From Streptomyces aculeolatus (GTDB lineage Bacteria; Actinomycetota; Actinomycetes; Streptomycetales; Streptomycetaceae), in the NCBI RefSeq assembly GCF_020400605.1, contig NZ_JAINRD010000009.1:186001-250000 (forward strand): a stretch of 64,000 bases of DNA. The letters run 5' to 3'. This document shows positions 36,978 through 44,947 of this stretch, piece by piece. The position numbers and the translations under genes are program-made. Within the stretch, counting starts at the first letter, position 1, and each line of letters starts with the position of its first letter. Under the pieces are notes generated by a model that was given only the letters and a program-made list of their open reading frames with translations, was not told the origin of the DNA and ran no database searches.

Positions 36978-38347
36978 CTACGGGAGAGCCGTCTGCGGCG
37001 GCGCGCCCTTGCCGGACCCGTCGACCGCGGCGAGGGTGTAGGCGTCCGCGGTGGTCTGCCGGATGCGGTTGCCTCCTCGTCCCACGCTTCGACCCTCAGC
37101 GTGACCGGAGCCCCGGCGTCCGCGCGCCGGTAGGCGGCGCCGGCGGTGTAGCTGCCGTCGCGGTTGCGGGTCACGGGTACCGACGCGAAGTTCTTGCCGC
37201 CGTCGGTGCTGGTCCACAGCTTCAGGCCGGCGATGTCCGGCGCCGGCTCCTCGGACCGGCCGTGAAAGGCGTTCACGGTGAAGGTGTGCTGCCGCCCGGC
37301 CCGTACGGTCCCGTCGCGACGGATGGTGTCACCGAGGTCGTACTCGGCGAACACCAGCTGCTGCGGCCGGCAGTCCGCCGTGGACACCCGCGGGCAGACC
37401 GTCCCGCGCGGCGTGGTTTCCGAGCCGGGTCGTTCCGAGGTGAACGTCCAGGTCGCCGCCGTCTTCGGCCCCTTCGCGGTCAACTCGTAGGTGCCCTGCT
37501 CGGCCGGCATGGTGAAGGCCGGCATGTAGTTGTCGATCGGCGTGTAGGGGACCTCCCGGCCGTCCCGGGTCATCGCGAACTCGAAGTCCCAGAGGGATGC
37601 CGCGGCCTGGTTGCTGCCGGAGTCGTGCTGCCGGTACCCGTTGTTGCGCTGGACCATGTACAGGTACGGAATGAAGACGTCACCGCGGCGGCAGTCGGCG
37701 CAGACGAGCCTCATGCCCGGATCCACGTCCTTCCCCCACGGCAGCTCGTACGCCTTGTCGGGGGCGAGGTAGGCACCGGGAGTACGGGGGGCCGGTGGCC
37801 ACCGCGCGCCGCTGCCGGTCCGGCTCGTCGTACACGTCCAGGCTGCCGTCGGTCAGCGACGGGTTGCCGACGAAGCCGGCGGAGCCGGTGACGTCGATCA
37901 GGTCGAGCGCCGACGGGTTGAGCGGCGCACCGTCCCGGCCCACGGTCTTGATCGTCAGCCGGGCTTCGGGGCGGCCAGGTAGGCGGAGGCCGGAGTGGTC
38001 AGACGGACGCCGTCCGCACGCGCGACGACACCACCGACGTACGCGCCGAAGCCCAGGTCCGCGCCGCGGAGGGTGGCCGTCGCGGTCGCCGTCCCGTGCG
38101 CGGGCACGGTCACCGTCGAGTCCGTCGACAGCACGTCGAGCGGCTCCCCGTCCGGGCCGCGCAGCGACGAAGTGAGCGACAGCGTGACCGGCTCGCCGCC
38201 GCTGTTGGCGTAGGTGATCTCCTTGGTGGCGGGTTCGGTGCCGGGCGTGCGGAAGTCCAGGTTGGCGGTGGTGGCACGGGCCTGCGCCGCGGTGGCACGG
38301 TCGACGTCCACCCGGCCCGCGCCCAAGCAGCACGAGGCGGTGCCCAC
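36978..38347 (-). pseudogene. S8 (subtilisin-like) serine peptidase, C-terminal remnant with three frameshifts
   Basis: Reading leftward, G-A-G-R-V-D-V marks the end of a subtilisin catalytic domain, after which a beta-rich C-terminal region about 450 residues long runs through three frame changes. These are near 37968-37971 (one base short in a C run on the coding strand), 37786-37791 (one base too many in a C run) and about 37072 (one G short). Correcting them gives a continuous protein ending A-P-P-Q-T-A-L-P. The catalytic domain and signal peptide are absent upstream, where another gene begins. Neighbouring genes are intact, so local decay is likelier than poor sequence. The 194-bp gap to the DUF3558 gene is featureless. 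Confidence 0.8.
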
Positions 38348-38397
38348 CGCCGCGCAGCGCCCCGACCCACTCGTCGCCGGGCGCGCCGGCCGCCGGC

Positions 38398-38712
38398 TCA
38401 GCGGCTGTTGCCCCGACTGCGGCGGAGGAGAAGGAGGACCAGCGCCAGCACCGTGCCACCGACGAGGCCCGCTGTCGGCGCCGGGCGCTTCTTGCCCGTA
38501 CGGGCCGCACGCTCGACCACGTGGCCCGCATGTCCTGCGGCGTGACGCATCCGGTCAGGCGTCTTGTCGTCGACGAGTCGTCTGACGTCCGTGGCCCCCT
38601 TCTGGGCCCGGTGCTTGACGCCCGTCCTGGCGACCAGTTCTTCGACGCCGTCACCCAGCCGGCCGCGCGCCGTCTCCACCCGCTCGCGCAACTTGCCTTG
38701 CATGCTTGCCAT
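38398..38712 (-). CDS. Small DUF3618-like membrane protein
   Basis: 104 residues. A charged helical N-terminal part (1-75) and a C-terminal membrane anchor (T-A-G-L-V-G-G-T-V-L-A-L-V-L-L-L-L) with an Arg-rich end. Size and layout match DUF3618/stress-associated helical proteins. ATG 38712 with GAGGACATTTC upstream. Its 3' end lies 51 bp from the peptidase remnant. Confidence 0.72.
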   Translation of the reverse strand: MASMQGKLRERVETARGRLGDGVEELVARTGVKHRAQKGATDVRRLVDDKTPDRMRHAAGHAGHVVERAARTGKKRPAPTAGLVGGTVLALVLLLLRRSRGNSR

Positions 38713-38825
38713 GATGAAATGTCCTCTCTCAGATCTCTGCGAAACGTTCGGTCGTCGTCTGTTTGTCCGTCATGGCGAGGCGGGCACCACACCTCGGCGT
38801 GGGTGAGCACCGTGGCCGTGCCCCG

Positions 38826-39047
38826 CTATTCGTAGTAGCGATGCCGCTCCTCGACAACGGCCTCGGTAGGAGGCGCGACCGCGCGGCGGCGGCGTTGCAC
38901 GCTGGAGATGACGACCAGGCCGACGAAGCCTGCGAGCATCATGATCCAGCCCATCACCTGGACATCCAGACCGTTGACGTTCCAGTCGGTGGCAAAGGCG
39001 AGAATGCCGCCCGCGGCCATCAGAAGAATGCTTCCGCCAAGTCCCAT
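38826..39047 (-). CDS. DUF6458 family two-TM protein
   Basis: 73 residues with two membrane spans (about 4-20 and 31-50) and the family pattern M-G-L-G-G-S-I-L-L-M, T-D-W-N-V-N-G-L-D-V and a basic C-terminal tail. DUF6458 proteins are common, uncharacterised actinobacterial membrane proteins. ATG 39047 preceded by GAGGGCAG. First of a group of tiny membrane genes here. Confidence 0.82.
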   Translation of the reverse strand: MGLGGSILLMAAGGILAFATDWNVNGLDVQVMGWIMMLAGFVGLVVISSVQRRRRAVAPPTEAVVEERHRYYE

Positions 39048-39288
39048 GAGGCTGCCCTCCGTTCATGGCGATGAGTGCGTTGCTGTCGCGTCCGGGTACC
39101 CGAACGACGGCGGGACACGCGCCCTTTCGCAGAACGGGGGCCCGCGAAGGGTGGAACGCCTTCGTGTCATTCGAGGACCACTTCGTCAGCGGTATCCGGC
39201 TGGGCCCTCGTCCACGGGGGTGCACGGCGGTGCGAGGAACGCTCTCGTATCGCCGCGGGCCGGCTACTGTCGACGCACCTTTGCCGTG

Positions 39289-39492
39289 TCAAGTCGGCCT
39301 CGCTGGTGCCGACGCGCGTGCCGTGTCAACTGAGCGCTCCGTACCAAGCGTCCAGACGAGCACGAAGACGAGTGTCGGTACCCCGAAGACCACGACGAAT
39401 CCCGCGCCGATGCTGGCGCCGATCACCCCGGCAGTGAGGATCCGCCAGCCCGCCCCTGCGCCCACGCCGGCGAGGACCAGGGGCCCCATCAC
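39289..39492 (-). CDS. Small membrane protein
   Basis: 67 residues, two hydrophobic spans (about 3-28 and 32-51) and a short polar tail. GTG 39492 or ATG 39489, preceded by GGTGGTGG. It follows the next-upstream gene by 12 bp on the same strand, so they are probably co-transcribed. No family recognised. Confidence 0.6.
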   Translation of the reverse strand: MMGPLVLAGVGAGAGWRILTAGVIGASIGAGFVVVFGVPTLVFVLVWTLGTERSVDTARASAPARPT

Positions 39493-39504
39493 CTGCCACC
39501 ACCG

Positions 39505-39786
39505 CTAGTCGAACCATGCCAGCCAACTGGCGACCACGAGCACACCAGCGCAGACGACGGCGACGAGGAAGGCGCTCACGCCGAGGACGGGCTCCAGCCC
39601 GGAAGCCAGTTCCGGCGGCCGAATGCAGTAGTCCAGGTCATCGCCGTTCGCGTCCTGCTGGCCGACGACCCACCACACCCAGACCGGGCAGGCCAGCACG
39701 AGCCCCGTAGCTGCGAGGCCGGAAAGCCGTCTCATGGAGTCATGGTCCGCGACGGACGGGATGCGGGCACGAGTACGCGTGCTCAT
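39505..39786 (-). CDS. Small two-TM membrane protein
   Basis: 93 residues: a basic N-tail, span 1 (about 24-42, A-T-G-L-V-L-A-C-P-V-W-V-W-W), a polar loop with one Cys, then span 2 (about 68-90). ATG 39786 has AGGAAT directly upstream; an internal ATG at 39735 is possible. Two-gene unit with the 67-residue gene. Unknown function. Confidence 0.6.
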   Translation of the reverse strand: MSTRTRARIPSVADHDSMRRLSGLAATGLVLACPVWVWWVVGQQDANGDDLDYCIRPPELASGLEPVLGVSAFLVAVVCAGVLVVASWLAWFD

Positions 39787-40362
39787 ATTCCTGCGGCCTG
39801 AGTCGAAGCCCGGGAGTCTTTCCCGACCTCCAAGGCGTCAGACCTCCTAAGAGACAGGGCATGGCTCGCTGCTCGTAGAGGCCGAAGGCGTGCTTGAGGA
39901 CGGAAGCTGCGGCCTCGGCCGCCCACCGGATGATCTTGGCTGAGCCGGTCATCCGGGCGAGGTGCCACGGAAGTCACCGGGGGCCATCGAACTGCAACCC
40001 ATCCAGAGGGCTTCCGCCGGATCGCCCTTGACGACCGTGAGAGCGCCTGCCTCGCGGACCATCTCGCTGCACCCCGGGCAGGCCTGGAGAAGCGCTGCTG
40101 CTTCCTGAGGGCCCCGACCGTGGTGAGCATGGCGGTGAGTCGTGTTTCAGGGGTACCGCGGCCGGGCGTGAGTCCTCCTCCGAGAACCGCGGCGGTCTCG
40201 GCCGACTGCGAGCCATGGGCCGTGCGGCCCTTCGTCGTCCTCGGCTTCGATTACGCCGCGGGTGAGGGGCGCGGCGTGTCGGCCGGCGAGGCCGGTGACG
40301 ACGGGGTCACCACCGATCATCCACGCAAGGGCCGGAGACGAGGCGTGCCGGCAGACCGCGTC

Positions 40363-40426
40363 GGGGCCCGTGTGGAGATGCGGACTCGCAACCCGCCGGC
40401 CCTGGGTTCGAGTCCCACCCGCCCCA
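40363..40426 (+). other. tRNA-like 3' half (possible attachment-site remnant)
   Basis: The segment has a T-arm (TGGGTTCGAGTCCCA at 40403-40417), a 3' acceptor strand ending GCCCCA and a 5' GGGGC that can pair with it. An anticodon-like stem-loop (GCGG-ACTCGCAA-CCCGC, loop reading as CGC) lies between. The D-arm is missing and several pairs mismatch, so it is not a functional tRNA by eye. Integrative elements commonly recombine into tRNA 3' ends, and an integrase fragment lies 2.9 kb downstream. Confidence 0.4.
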
Positions 40427-40639
40427 CTCTCCTCCCTGCGAAGGATCGTCTCTACCAGGGGTTTCATCCCGATTCCTCGTCGGCGTTCGTGGGCCAGGCA
40501 GAGGCAGAGATCGTTTGCTGGCCCGAACGTAAGGCGATCCGCGAACAGGGCTGTAGGTCGGGCTTCTTCGGGTGGCTCAGTCGACTCGTCTGTTCAGCGG
40601 CCACGATGCACGTTCACCCCGTTGCCGCGCCAAAGGTAG

Positions 40640-40669
40640 TGTAAATGTGCTAAATGTCATATTTAGAGT
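40640..40669 (+). promoter_or_regulatory. AT-rich promoter/operator of the Asp23 operon
   Basis: In a GC-rich window this patch is conspicuously AT-rich. TAAATGTCATATTTA (40651-40665) is a near-perfect dyad overlapping a -10-like TAGAGT (40664-40669). TGTAAA (40640-40645) is 18 bp upstream. Control by a stress regulator is plausible; I see no convincing SigB consensus. Confidence 0.45.
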
Positions 40670-40716
40670 AGATCCTGTAGGGAGATTCAATCGATCAAAC
40701 GAGAGGCGGCTTCGTC

Positions 40717-41199
40717 GTGTCACACGAGACGGAAAAACCACAGTCTTCGCCTGCGGGCCGTCAGGCCGGTGTGGGCGGCAATGAGGGCGGTAGGCAGGTC
40801 GCGCAAGGCGATCGTGGCCGGACGACCATCGCCGACGGGGTGGTGGAGAAGATTGCGGGGCTTGCCGCGAGGGACGTGCCGGGCGTCCACGCCATGGGAG
40901 GCGGTGTCACGCGTACGCTCGGCACCGTCCGCGACCGGGTCCCCGGTGGTACCAGCAGGTCGTCCGTCACCCGTGGCGTGAAGGCCGAGGTCGGCGAGGT
41001 GCAGTGCGCTCTCGATCTCGATCTCGTGGTCGATTACGGCTTCGCCATCGCGGACCTGGCCTCTGAGGTCAGGGAGAGTGTCATCGCCGCTGTCGAGCGG
41101 ATGACGGGCCTGGAGGTCGTCGAGGTCAACATCGCGGTCGGCGATGTCAAACTGCCCGATGACGAGGGCGAAGAAGACGGTGGCAGAACGATCAGGTAG
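40717..41199 (+). CDS. Asp23/Gls24 family envelope stress protein
   Basis: 160 residues. A polar N-tail (1-35) is followed by an Asp23 (alkaline shock protein) domain: T-I-A-D-G-V-V-E-K-I-A-G-L-A-A-R, then V-P-G-V-H, and A-V-E-R-M-T-G-L-E-V-V-E-V-N-I near the end. In staphylococci Asp23 is tethered to the membrane by AmaP and supports envelope homeostasis. First gene of a five-gene operon ending in an AmaP homologue. GTG 40717. Confidence 0.88.
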   Translation: MSHETEKPQSSPAGRQAGVGGNEGGRQVAQGDRGRTTIADGVVEKIAGLAARDVPGVHAMGGGVTRTLGTVRDRVPGGTSRSSVTRGVKAEVGEVQCALDLDLVVDYGFAIADLASEVRESVIAAVERMTGLEVVEVNIAVGDVKLPDDEGEEDGGRTIR

Positions 41200-41233
41200 T
41201 CCTGTCGCGCCGGCCAGTGCTGAATAGGAGCAC

Positions 41234-41443
41234 ATGATGAGCATGACCGCGATCGGCGTGGCAGCCGGGATGGCGGCGGGCTTCGCCGGGTACTTCGGCG
41301 GTTTCGGAGCCTTTGTTGTCGTGGTGGTTCTGGGCTTGATCGGGTTCGTTCTCGGGCGGATTGCCGACGGCGACCTGGAGATGGCCGACCTCTTCCGCGC
41401 TGGAAGAGGCGGAAGCGGCGACCGTTTCGATCGGCGCAGGTGA
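41234..41443 (+). CDS. Small membrane protein of the Asp23 operon
   Basis: 69 residues. Nearly all of residues 5-42 are hydrophobic (A-G-M-A-A-G-F-A-G-Y-F-G-G-F-G-A-F), forming one long or two short spans, with a charged C-terminal tail D-L-E-M-A-D-L-F. It matches the DUF2273-like partner found in Asp23/AmaP operons. ATG 41234, with a second ATG 3 nt on that is better spaced from AGGAG. Confidence 0.75.
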   Translation: MMSMTAIGVAAGMAAGFAGYFGGFGAFVVVVVLGLIGFVLGRIADGDLEMADLFRAGRGGSGDRFDRRR

Positions 41444-41449
41444 GCCCCG

Positions 41450-41848
41450 GTGACAACACCAGCGGCTCCACAAGTGAAGTCCGAAGCCCGGGGCGCGACG
41501 CGAGTGGCGGACCGGGTGGTAGCCAAGATCGCGATGCAGGGGGCGCGCGAGGCGCTGCGCGCAAGCAGCCCTGCTCACCCATGGGGCCCGGCAGCGGGCT
41601 CCACGACGCCGACCGCACGGGTCAAGGTCTCGGTACGCCGCCCGGGCGAGAACGGTTTCGGTCAGGCCCAGGTGCGGGTCAGTGTCGATCTGGACTACCC
41701 CACGCAGGTCGGCATTCAGTGTGCAGAAGTCCGCCGGAGGGTGATGGAACGCGTCGAAAGTTTGGCGGGCATGACCATTCTTCAGGTCGCCGTACGCGTC
41801 GAACGACTGCGTGGGCCGCAGTCGTCCGGCAAGGAGCGGGCGCAGTGA
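41450..41848 (+). CDS. Second Asp23/Gls24-related protein
   Basis: 132 residues, a shorter and more divergent Asp23-type domain: R-V-A-D-R-V-V-A-K-I-A-M-Q, the D-L-D-Y-P-T-Q-V-G strand and M-E-R-V-E-S-L-A-G-M. It starts 6 bp after the previous stop and its stop overlaps the next start (GTGA), so it is translated in series. It may form mixed assemblies with the first Asp23 protein (inference). Confidence 0.78.
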   Translation: MTTPAAPQVKSEARGATRVADRVVAKIAMQGAREALRASSPAHPWGPAAGSTTPTARVKVSVRRPGENGFGQAQVRVSVDLDYPTQVGIQCAEVRRRVMERVESLAGMTILQVAVRVERLRGPQSSGKERAQ

Positions 41849-42471
41849 GCGAGGAGAGCCTTCCCGGTAGTGGGTTCGCCCGCTCGAAAGCGGGTGGCGG
41901 CTTCGGTGGCGGTGTCGCGCTGGACGCAGGCCCGGCCCGGCGGTTCTGGTCGGCCCGCAGGGTTCCCGCAGGAATCGTCGCGCTGATCGTGCTGGTCGCT
42001 TCCGGGTTCCTGCTCTACGACGTGGTGTCGGTCCGCGCCGGGCGCCAGGGTATGCACTGGCGCCGCTGGCTCGCCCACAAGCTGTCCACCGTCCACCTCG
42101 ACAACACCTGGGTCCTGGCCAGCACAGCAGCGATCACCGCGATCGGGCTGTGGCTCCTGGTCACGGCGCTGACTCCCGGACTGCGTAATCTGCTCCCGAT
42201 GCAGCGCCCGTGCGGCGACATCCGCGCCGGCCTCGAACGCTCAGCGGCCGCGCTGATCCTGCGCGACCGCGCCATGGAAATCTCCGGCGTTCAGTCGGCA
42301 AAGCTGTCCGTCGGCCGACGACGCGTCAAAGCGCACGCCGTCTCCCACTTCCGTGACCTGGATGACGTACGCGAAGAGCTCCACACCACCTTGGACCAAG
42401 AGCTGCGCCAGCTTGCACTGGCCCGACAGCCGAAACTGTCCGTCCACGCAAAACGCGCGAAGAGGTGGTGA
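41845..42471 (+). CDS. DUF6286 two-TM membrane protein
   Basis: 208 residues. Two membrane spans (about 40-60 and 89-108) flank a short loop with a conserved W-R-R-W. A C-terminal cytoplasmic alpha/beta domain follows (about 125-205, V-K-A-H-A-V-S-H-F). The DUF6286 domain occurs in actinobacterial Asp23 operons. GTG 41845 overlaps the upstream stop and has AAGGAGCGGG before it. Confidence 0.8.
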   Translation: MSEESLPGSGFARSKAGGGFGGGVALDAGPARRFWSARRVPAGIVALIVLVASGFLLYDVVSVRAGRQGMHWRRWLAHKLSTVHLDNTWVLASTAAITAIGLWLLVTALTPGLRNLLPMQRPCGDIRAGLERSAAALILRDRAMEISGVQSAKLSVGRRRVKAHAVSHFRDLDDVREELHTTLDQELRQLALARQPKLSVHAKRAKRW

Positions 42472-42477
42472 GGTGAC

Positions 42478-43077
42478 ATGCGCCAGGCACGCCTGATCGT
42501 CAACCGGCTGCTGCTCGGAGCCTGCGGTCTGGTCCTCCTCGGTTTCGGCGGGACCGCGCTGCTCGGCGGACTGGACCTACTGCGCCGATGGCACTTTCCC
42601 AGCGCGTGGCCCTGGGACCGGCCCCAACAGGTACTGCTCAGCGACGCCGACCGAACCCGATGGCGCGATCAGGGATGGTGGTGGGCCGTCGTGATCGCCG
42701 CGCTGTCCGTCATCCTCCTGCTCGCCCTGTGGTGGCTGCTGGCACAGGTGCGCCGCCGCCGACTGAGCGAGGTACTGGTCGACACCCACGACGGCGAAAC
42801 GGCCCAGGTGGACGGCCGCGCCCTGGAGGACGCCCTGTCCGAGGAAGCCGGGTCGCTCCCCGGCGTCGACCGGGCCGCCACCCGCCTGCTCGGCCGCAGC
42901 ACCCATCCCCGTACCTGGCTGTCCCTGCGGCTGGCCCCGCACGCCGACCCCGCGCGCACCATCGCCCTCATCGCCGACGAAGCAGTTCCCCATGCCCGCG
43001 ATGCCGTGGGGACAGACCAGCTACCGACCGAGATCCGGCTGCGAGCAACTTCACACCGCGCAGACCGCGTCCTTTGA
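42478..43077 (+). CDS. AmaP-like alkaline shock membrane anchor protein
   Basis: 199 residues. Two N-terminal spans (about 8-32 and 67-90) surround a loop with W-P-W-D-R-P; a cytoplasmic domain rich in Arg and Asp follows. Topology and operon position match AmaP, which holds Asp23 at the membrane. Last gene of the five-gene unit (6 bp after DUF6286). ATG 42478 follows AGAGGTGGTGAGGTG. Confidence 0.82.
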   Translation: MRQARLIVNRLLLGACGLVLLGFGGTALLGGLDLLRRWHFPSAWPWDRPQQVLLSDADRTRWRDQGWWWAVVIAALSVILLLALWWLLAQVRRRRLSEVLVDTHDGETAQVDGRALEDALSEEAGSLPGVDRAATRLLGRSTHPRTWLSLRLAPHADPARTIALIADEAVPHARDAVGTDQLPTEIRLRATSHRADRVL

Positions 43078-43120
43078 AGAGACCCCCGCACCCGTGCCAC
43101 TGCGAACACCTGGCCGATGA

Positions 43121-43324
43121 GCTTCAACCGCGCTCGGCGCGGATCTGGCGGCGGAGGTCAGACGTACAAAGGCCGCGTCCGAAGGGGAGACGGTGGTCCT
43201 GGGCAGCGGAGGGCTGCTCGGAACCCTGATCGAAGCTGATCTCGTCGACGAGTACCGACTGCTGGTCTCCCCCCTCATCCTGGGGAGCGGGAAGCTCGGT
43301 CATGCTGGAGGCGGGCCGTGGTGA
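43121..43324 (+). pseudogene. Dihydrofolate-reductase-family (RibD C-terminal) fragment
   Basis: A 67-codon in-frame piece with the family's last strands and helices: L-G-A-D-L-A-A-E-V-R-R, V-V-L-G-S-G-G-L-L-G-T-L-I and D-E-Y-R-L-L-V-S-P-L-I-L-G-S-G-K. An in-frame stop precedes the first codon and the N-terminal half of the enzyme is missing. After G-S-G-K the normal ending is replaced, because the frame runs into the integrase fragment, overlapping it by 7 bp. An illegitimate junction is the simplest reading. Confidence 0.75.
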
Positions 43325-43491
43325 CGCTTGCGCGACGGCTCGGGCATTCCCCCCTGGCCATCACACTCAGTTACTATGCTCACTTCATGCCGGAGGCCGG
43401 GAGCAAAGGGCGCACCGCCATCGACGGGTTGCTGGGGAGTCAGGAGGGTCTGGATGCCGGCCGAAACTCCCCAGATTCTCCCCAGGGCTGA
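43318..43491 (+). pseudogene. Tyrosine recombinase (phage-type integrase), C-terminal fragment
   Basis: 57 residues containing the end of the integrase active site: L-G-H-S-P-L-A-I-T-L followed by the catalytic Tyr in Y-Y-A-H-F-M-P-E-A-G, then G-R-T-A-I-D-G-L-L-G. The upstream catalytic Arg and the DNA-binding domain are missing, so it is dead. It marks the right-hand scar of an integrated element and lies just before the HipA-like gene. Confidence 0.8.
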
Positions 43492-43566
43492 TCGGAGCCC
43501 ATCTCCGCGTCCCGCCTTCACCGTTCCCTCCGTCGTTTGAAGGGCAGAAGCGTTGGATGGTCTGGG

Positions 43567-44394
43567 ATGATGCTGCGAGAAGTCACCGCGACCCGCTATG
43601 TCACACCCCTGCGTGAGGGTGGGTCGCTCCCCGGCGTCGTCGAGGCGGACGACCTCGGCACGTACGTCATGAAATTCACCGGGGCCGGACAGGGCCGCAA
43701 GGCGCTGGTCGCCGAGGTGATCAGCGGCGTCCTGGCGCAGCGCCTGGGACTGCGGGTGCCGGAGCTGGTCGGGCTGCAGCTCGATCCGGTCATCGGGCGC
43801 TCAGAACCGGACGAGGAGGTGCAGGCGCTGCTCAAGGCCAGCGGGGGGCTCAACCTCGGCATGGACTTCCTGCCCGGCTCGCTGGGCTTCGATCCGCTGG
43901 CCTTCCGGGTGGACGCCGCGGAAGCCGGCCGGGTGGTGTGGTTCGACGCGCTGGTCGGCAACGTCGACCGGTCGTGGCGCAACCCCAACATGCTGGTCTG
44001 GCACGGTGATCTGTGGCTCATCGACCACGGCGCCACCCTGATCTGGCACCACAACTGGCCCTCCGCAGCGGCCGCCGCCGACAAGCCGTACGACGCCTCC
44101 GACCACGCGCTCGCGCCCTTCGGCCCCGACGTGGCCGCCGCGGCGGCGGAGCTGGCGCCAAAGGTGACGGCCGGGCTGCTGGCCGAGGCGGTCGCCGAGG
44201 TGCCGGACGAGTGGCTCGCGGACGAGCCGGGCTTCGGCTCGCCTGCCGAGGTGCGCGCCGCGTACGTCGGGGCGCTGGCCGCCCGGGCGCCGCGGGTGCA
44301 CGAGCGGATCGTCGTGGGCGAGCGCAGCGCGGACGGGCCGTCGAAGGCGCCGGAGTGGCTGAAGGCGAAGCCGCCGCGGAAGGGGGCGCGATGA
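43567..44394 (+). CDS. HipA-like kinase
   Basis: 275 residues. HipA/PI3K-like kinase features are visible: ATP-binding K36 (Y-V-M-K-F), E50 (L-V-A-E-V-I), the catalytic loop N132-V-D134-R and N139/N141, and metal-binding D153 in I-D-H-G. It lacks the N-terminal subdomain of E. coli HipA and no HipB-like HTH gene is adjacent, so it belongs to the compact HipA-like group. Its stop overlaps the start of a DUF3037 gene (ATGA), pointing to a stable two-protein unit. Substrate unknown. ATG 43567 or 43570. Confidence 0.82.
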   Translation: MMLREVTATRYVTPLREGGSLPGVVEADDLGTYVMKFTGAGQGRKALVAEVISGVLAQRLGLRVPELVGLQLDPVIGRSEPDEEVQALLKASGGLNLGMDFLPGSLGFDPLAFRVDAAEAGRVVWFDALVGNVDRSWRNPNMLVWHGDLWLIDHGATLIWHHNWPSAAAAADKPYDASDHALAPFGPDVAAAAAELAPKVTAGLLAEAVAEVPDEWLADEPGFGSPAEVRAAYVGALAARAPRVHERIVVGERSADGPSKAPEWLKAKPPRKGAR

Positions 44395-44783
44395 GCGGGC
44401 GCGAGGTCTTCGAGTACGCGCTGCTGCGCGTCGTGCCGCGCATCGAGCGCGGCGAGCAGATCAACGCCGGGGTGCTCGTGTACTGCCGGGCGCACTCGTA
44501 CCTGTGCGCGCGCACCCACCTGGACGAGCGCCGGCTGCTCGCGCTCGACCCGGAGGTCGACCTGGCGGGCGTACGGGCCGCGCTGCACGCGGTGGAGGAG
44601 CTGGGCTGCGGCGGTGCGCGGGCCGGGCAGGCGGCCGGTGACGATGCCGGGCGGCGCTTCCGCTGGCTGGTCGCGCCGCGCAGCACGGTGGTCCAGCCGG
44701 GGCCGGTGCACTCGGGCCTGACCGAGGACCCGGAGGCGGAGGCGGAGCGGCTGCTGCGGCTGCTGGTGCGCGTCCCCGCATGA
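44391..44783 (+). CDS. DUF3037 protein coupled to HipA-like kinase
   Basis: 130 residues with the DUF3037 opening F-E-Y-A-L-L-R-V-V-P-R-I-E-R-G-E and G-V-L-V-Y-C-R, a middle R-R-L-L-A-L-D-P and a C-terminal F-R-W-L-V-A-P-R-S-T-V-V-Q-P. Cytosolic and of unknown function. Fused or adjacent to HipA-like kinases in many bacteria (recalled), so probably partner, inhibitor or substrate of the kinase. Confidence 0.82.
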   Translation: MSGREVFEYALLRVVPRIERGEQINAGVLVYCRAHSYLCARTHLDERRLLALDPEVDLAGVRAALHAVEELGCGGARAGQAAGDDAGRRFRWLVAPRSTVVQPGPVHSGLTEDPEAEAERLLRLLVRVPA

Positions 44784-44947
44784 CACCTCGTACGCGCCGG
44801 GGGGTGCCCGCGTACGGGCACCTCGCCGCGGCGCCCCGTTGACACGGCGGGGCCGGACTTCTAGCGTCACGTGCCGTACCTACTAAGCGGTTGCTCACCG
44901 TTCGTCGGGCGGCACCCCGGCCCAGTCAGCGCGAGGAGAACACCAGC

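Larger units (their letters stand above)
39787..40716. other. Gene-poor stretch with decayed fragments
   Basis: About 930 bp without a gene I can support. Codon bias is weak on both strands. On the minus strand two short pieces have a coding look but lie in different frames: C-P-G-C-S-E-M-V-R-E-A-G around 40085-40050, and W-A-A-E-A-A-A-S-V-L-K-H-A-F around 39927-39885. They suggest a frameshifted small gene. A tRNA-like segment (40363-40426) and an AT-rich promoter zone (40630-40690) are listed separately. Confidence 0.45.

Noticed and set aside
34394..37726. An 1110-codon leftward frame
   Set aside because: Its first third is the frameshifted S8 peptidase remnant; the remainder is shadow of the DUF3558 lipoprotein and the MBL-fold gene.
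40147..40467. A 106-codon leftward ORF in the same stretch
   Set aside because: Arg/His-rich, no start context, antisense to the tRNA-like segment; more likely noncoding.
40120..40644. A 174-codon rightward ORF in the gene-poor stretch
   Set aside because: It runs through the tRNA-like segment, has weak codon bias and no recognisable motif or ribosome site.
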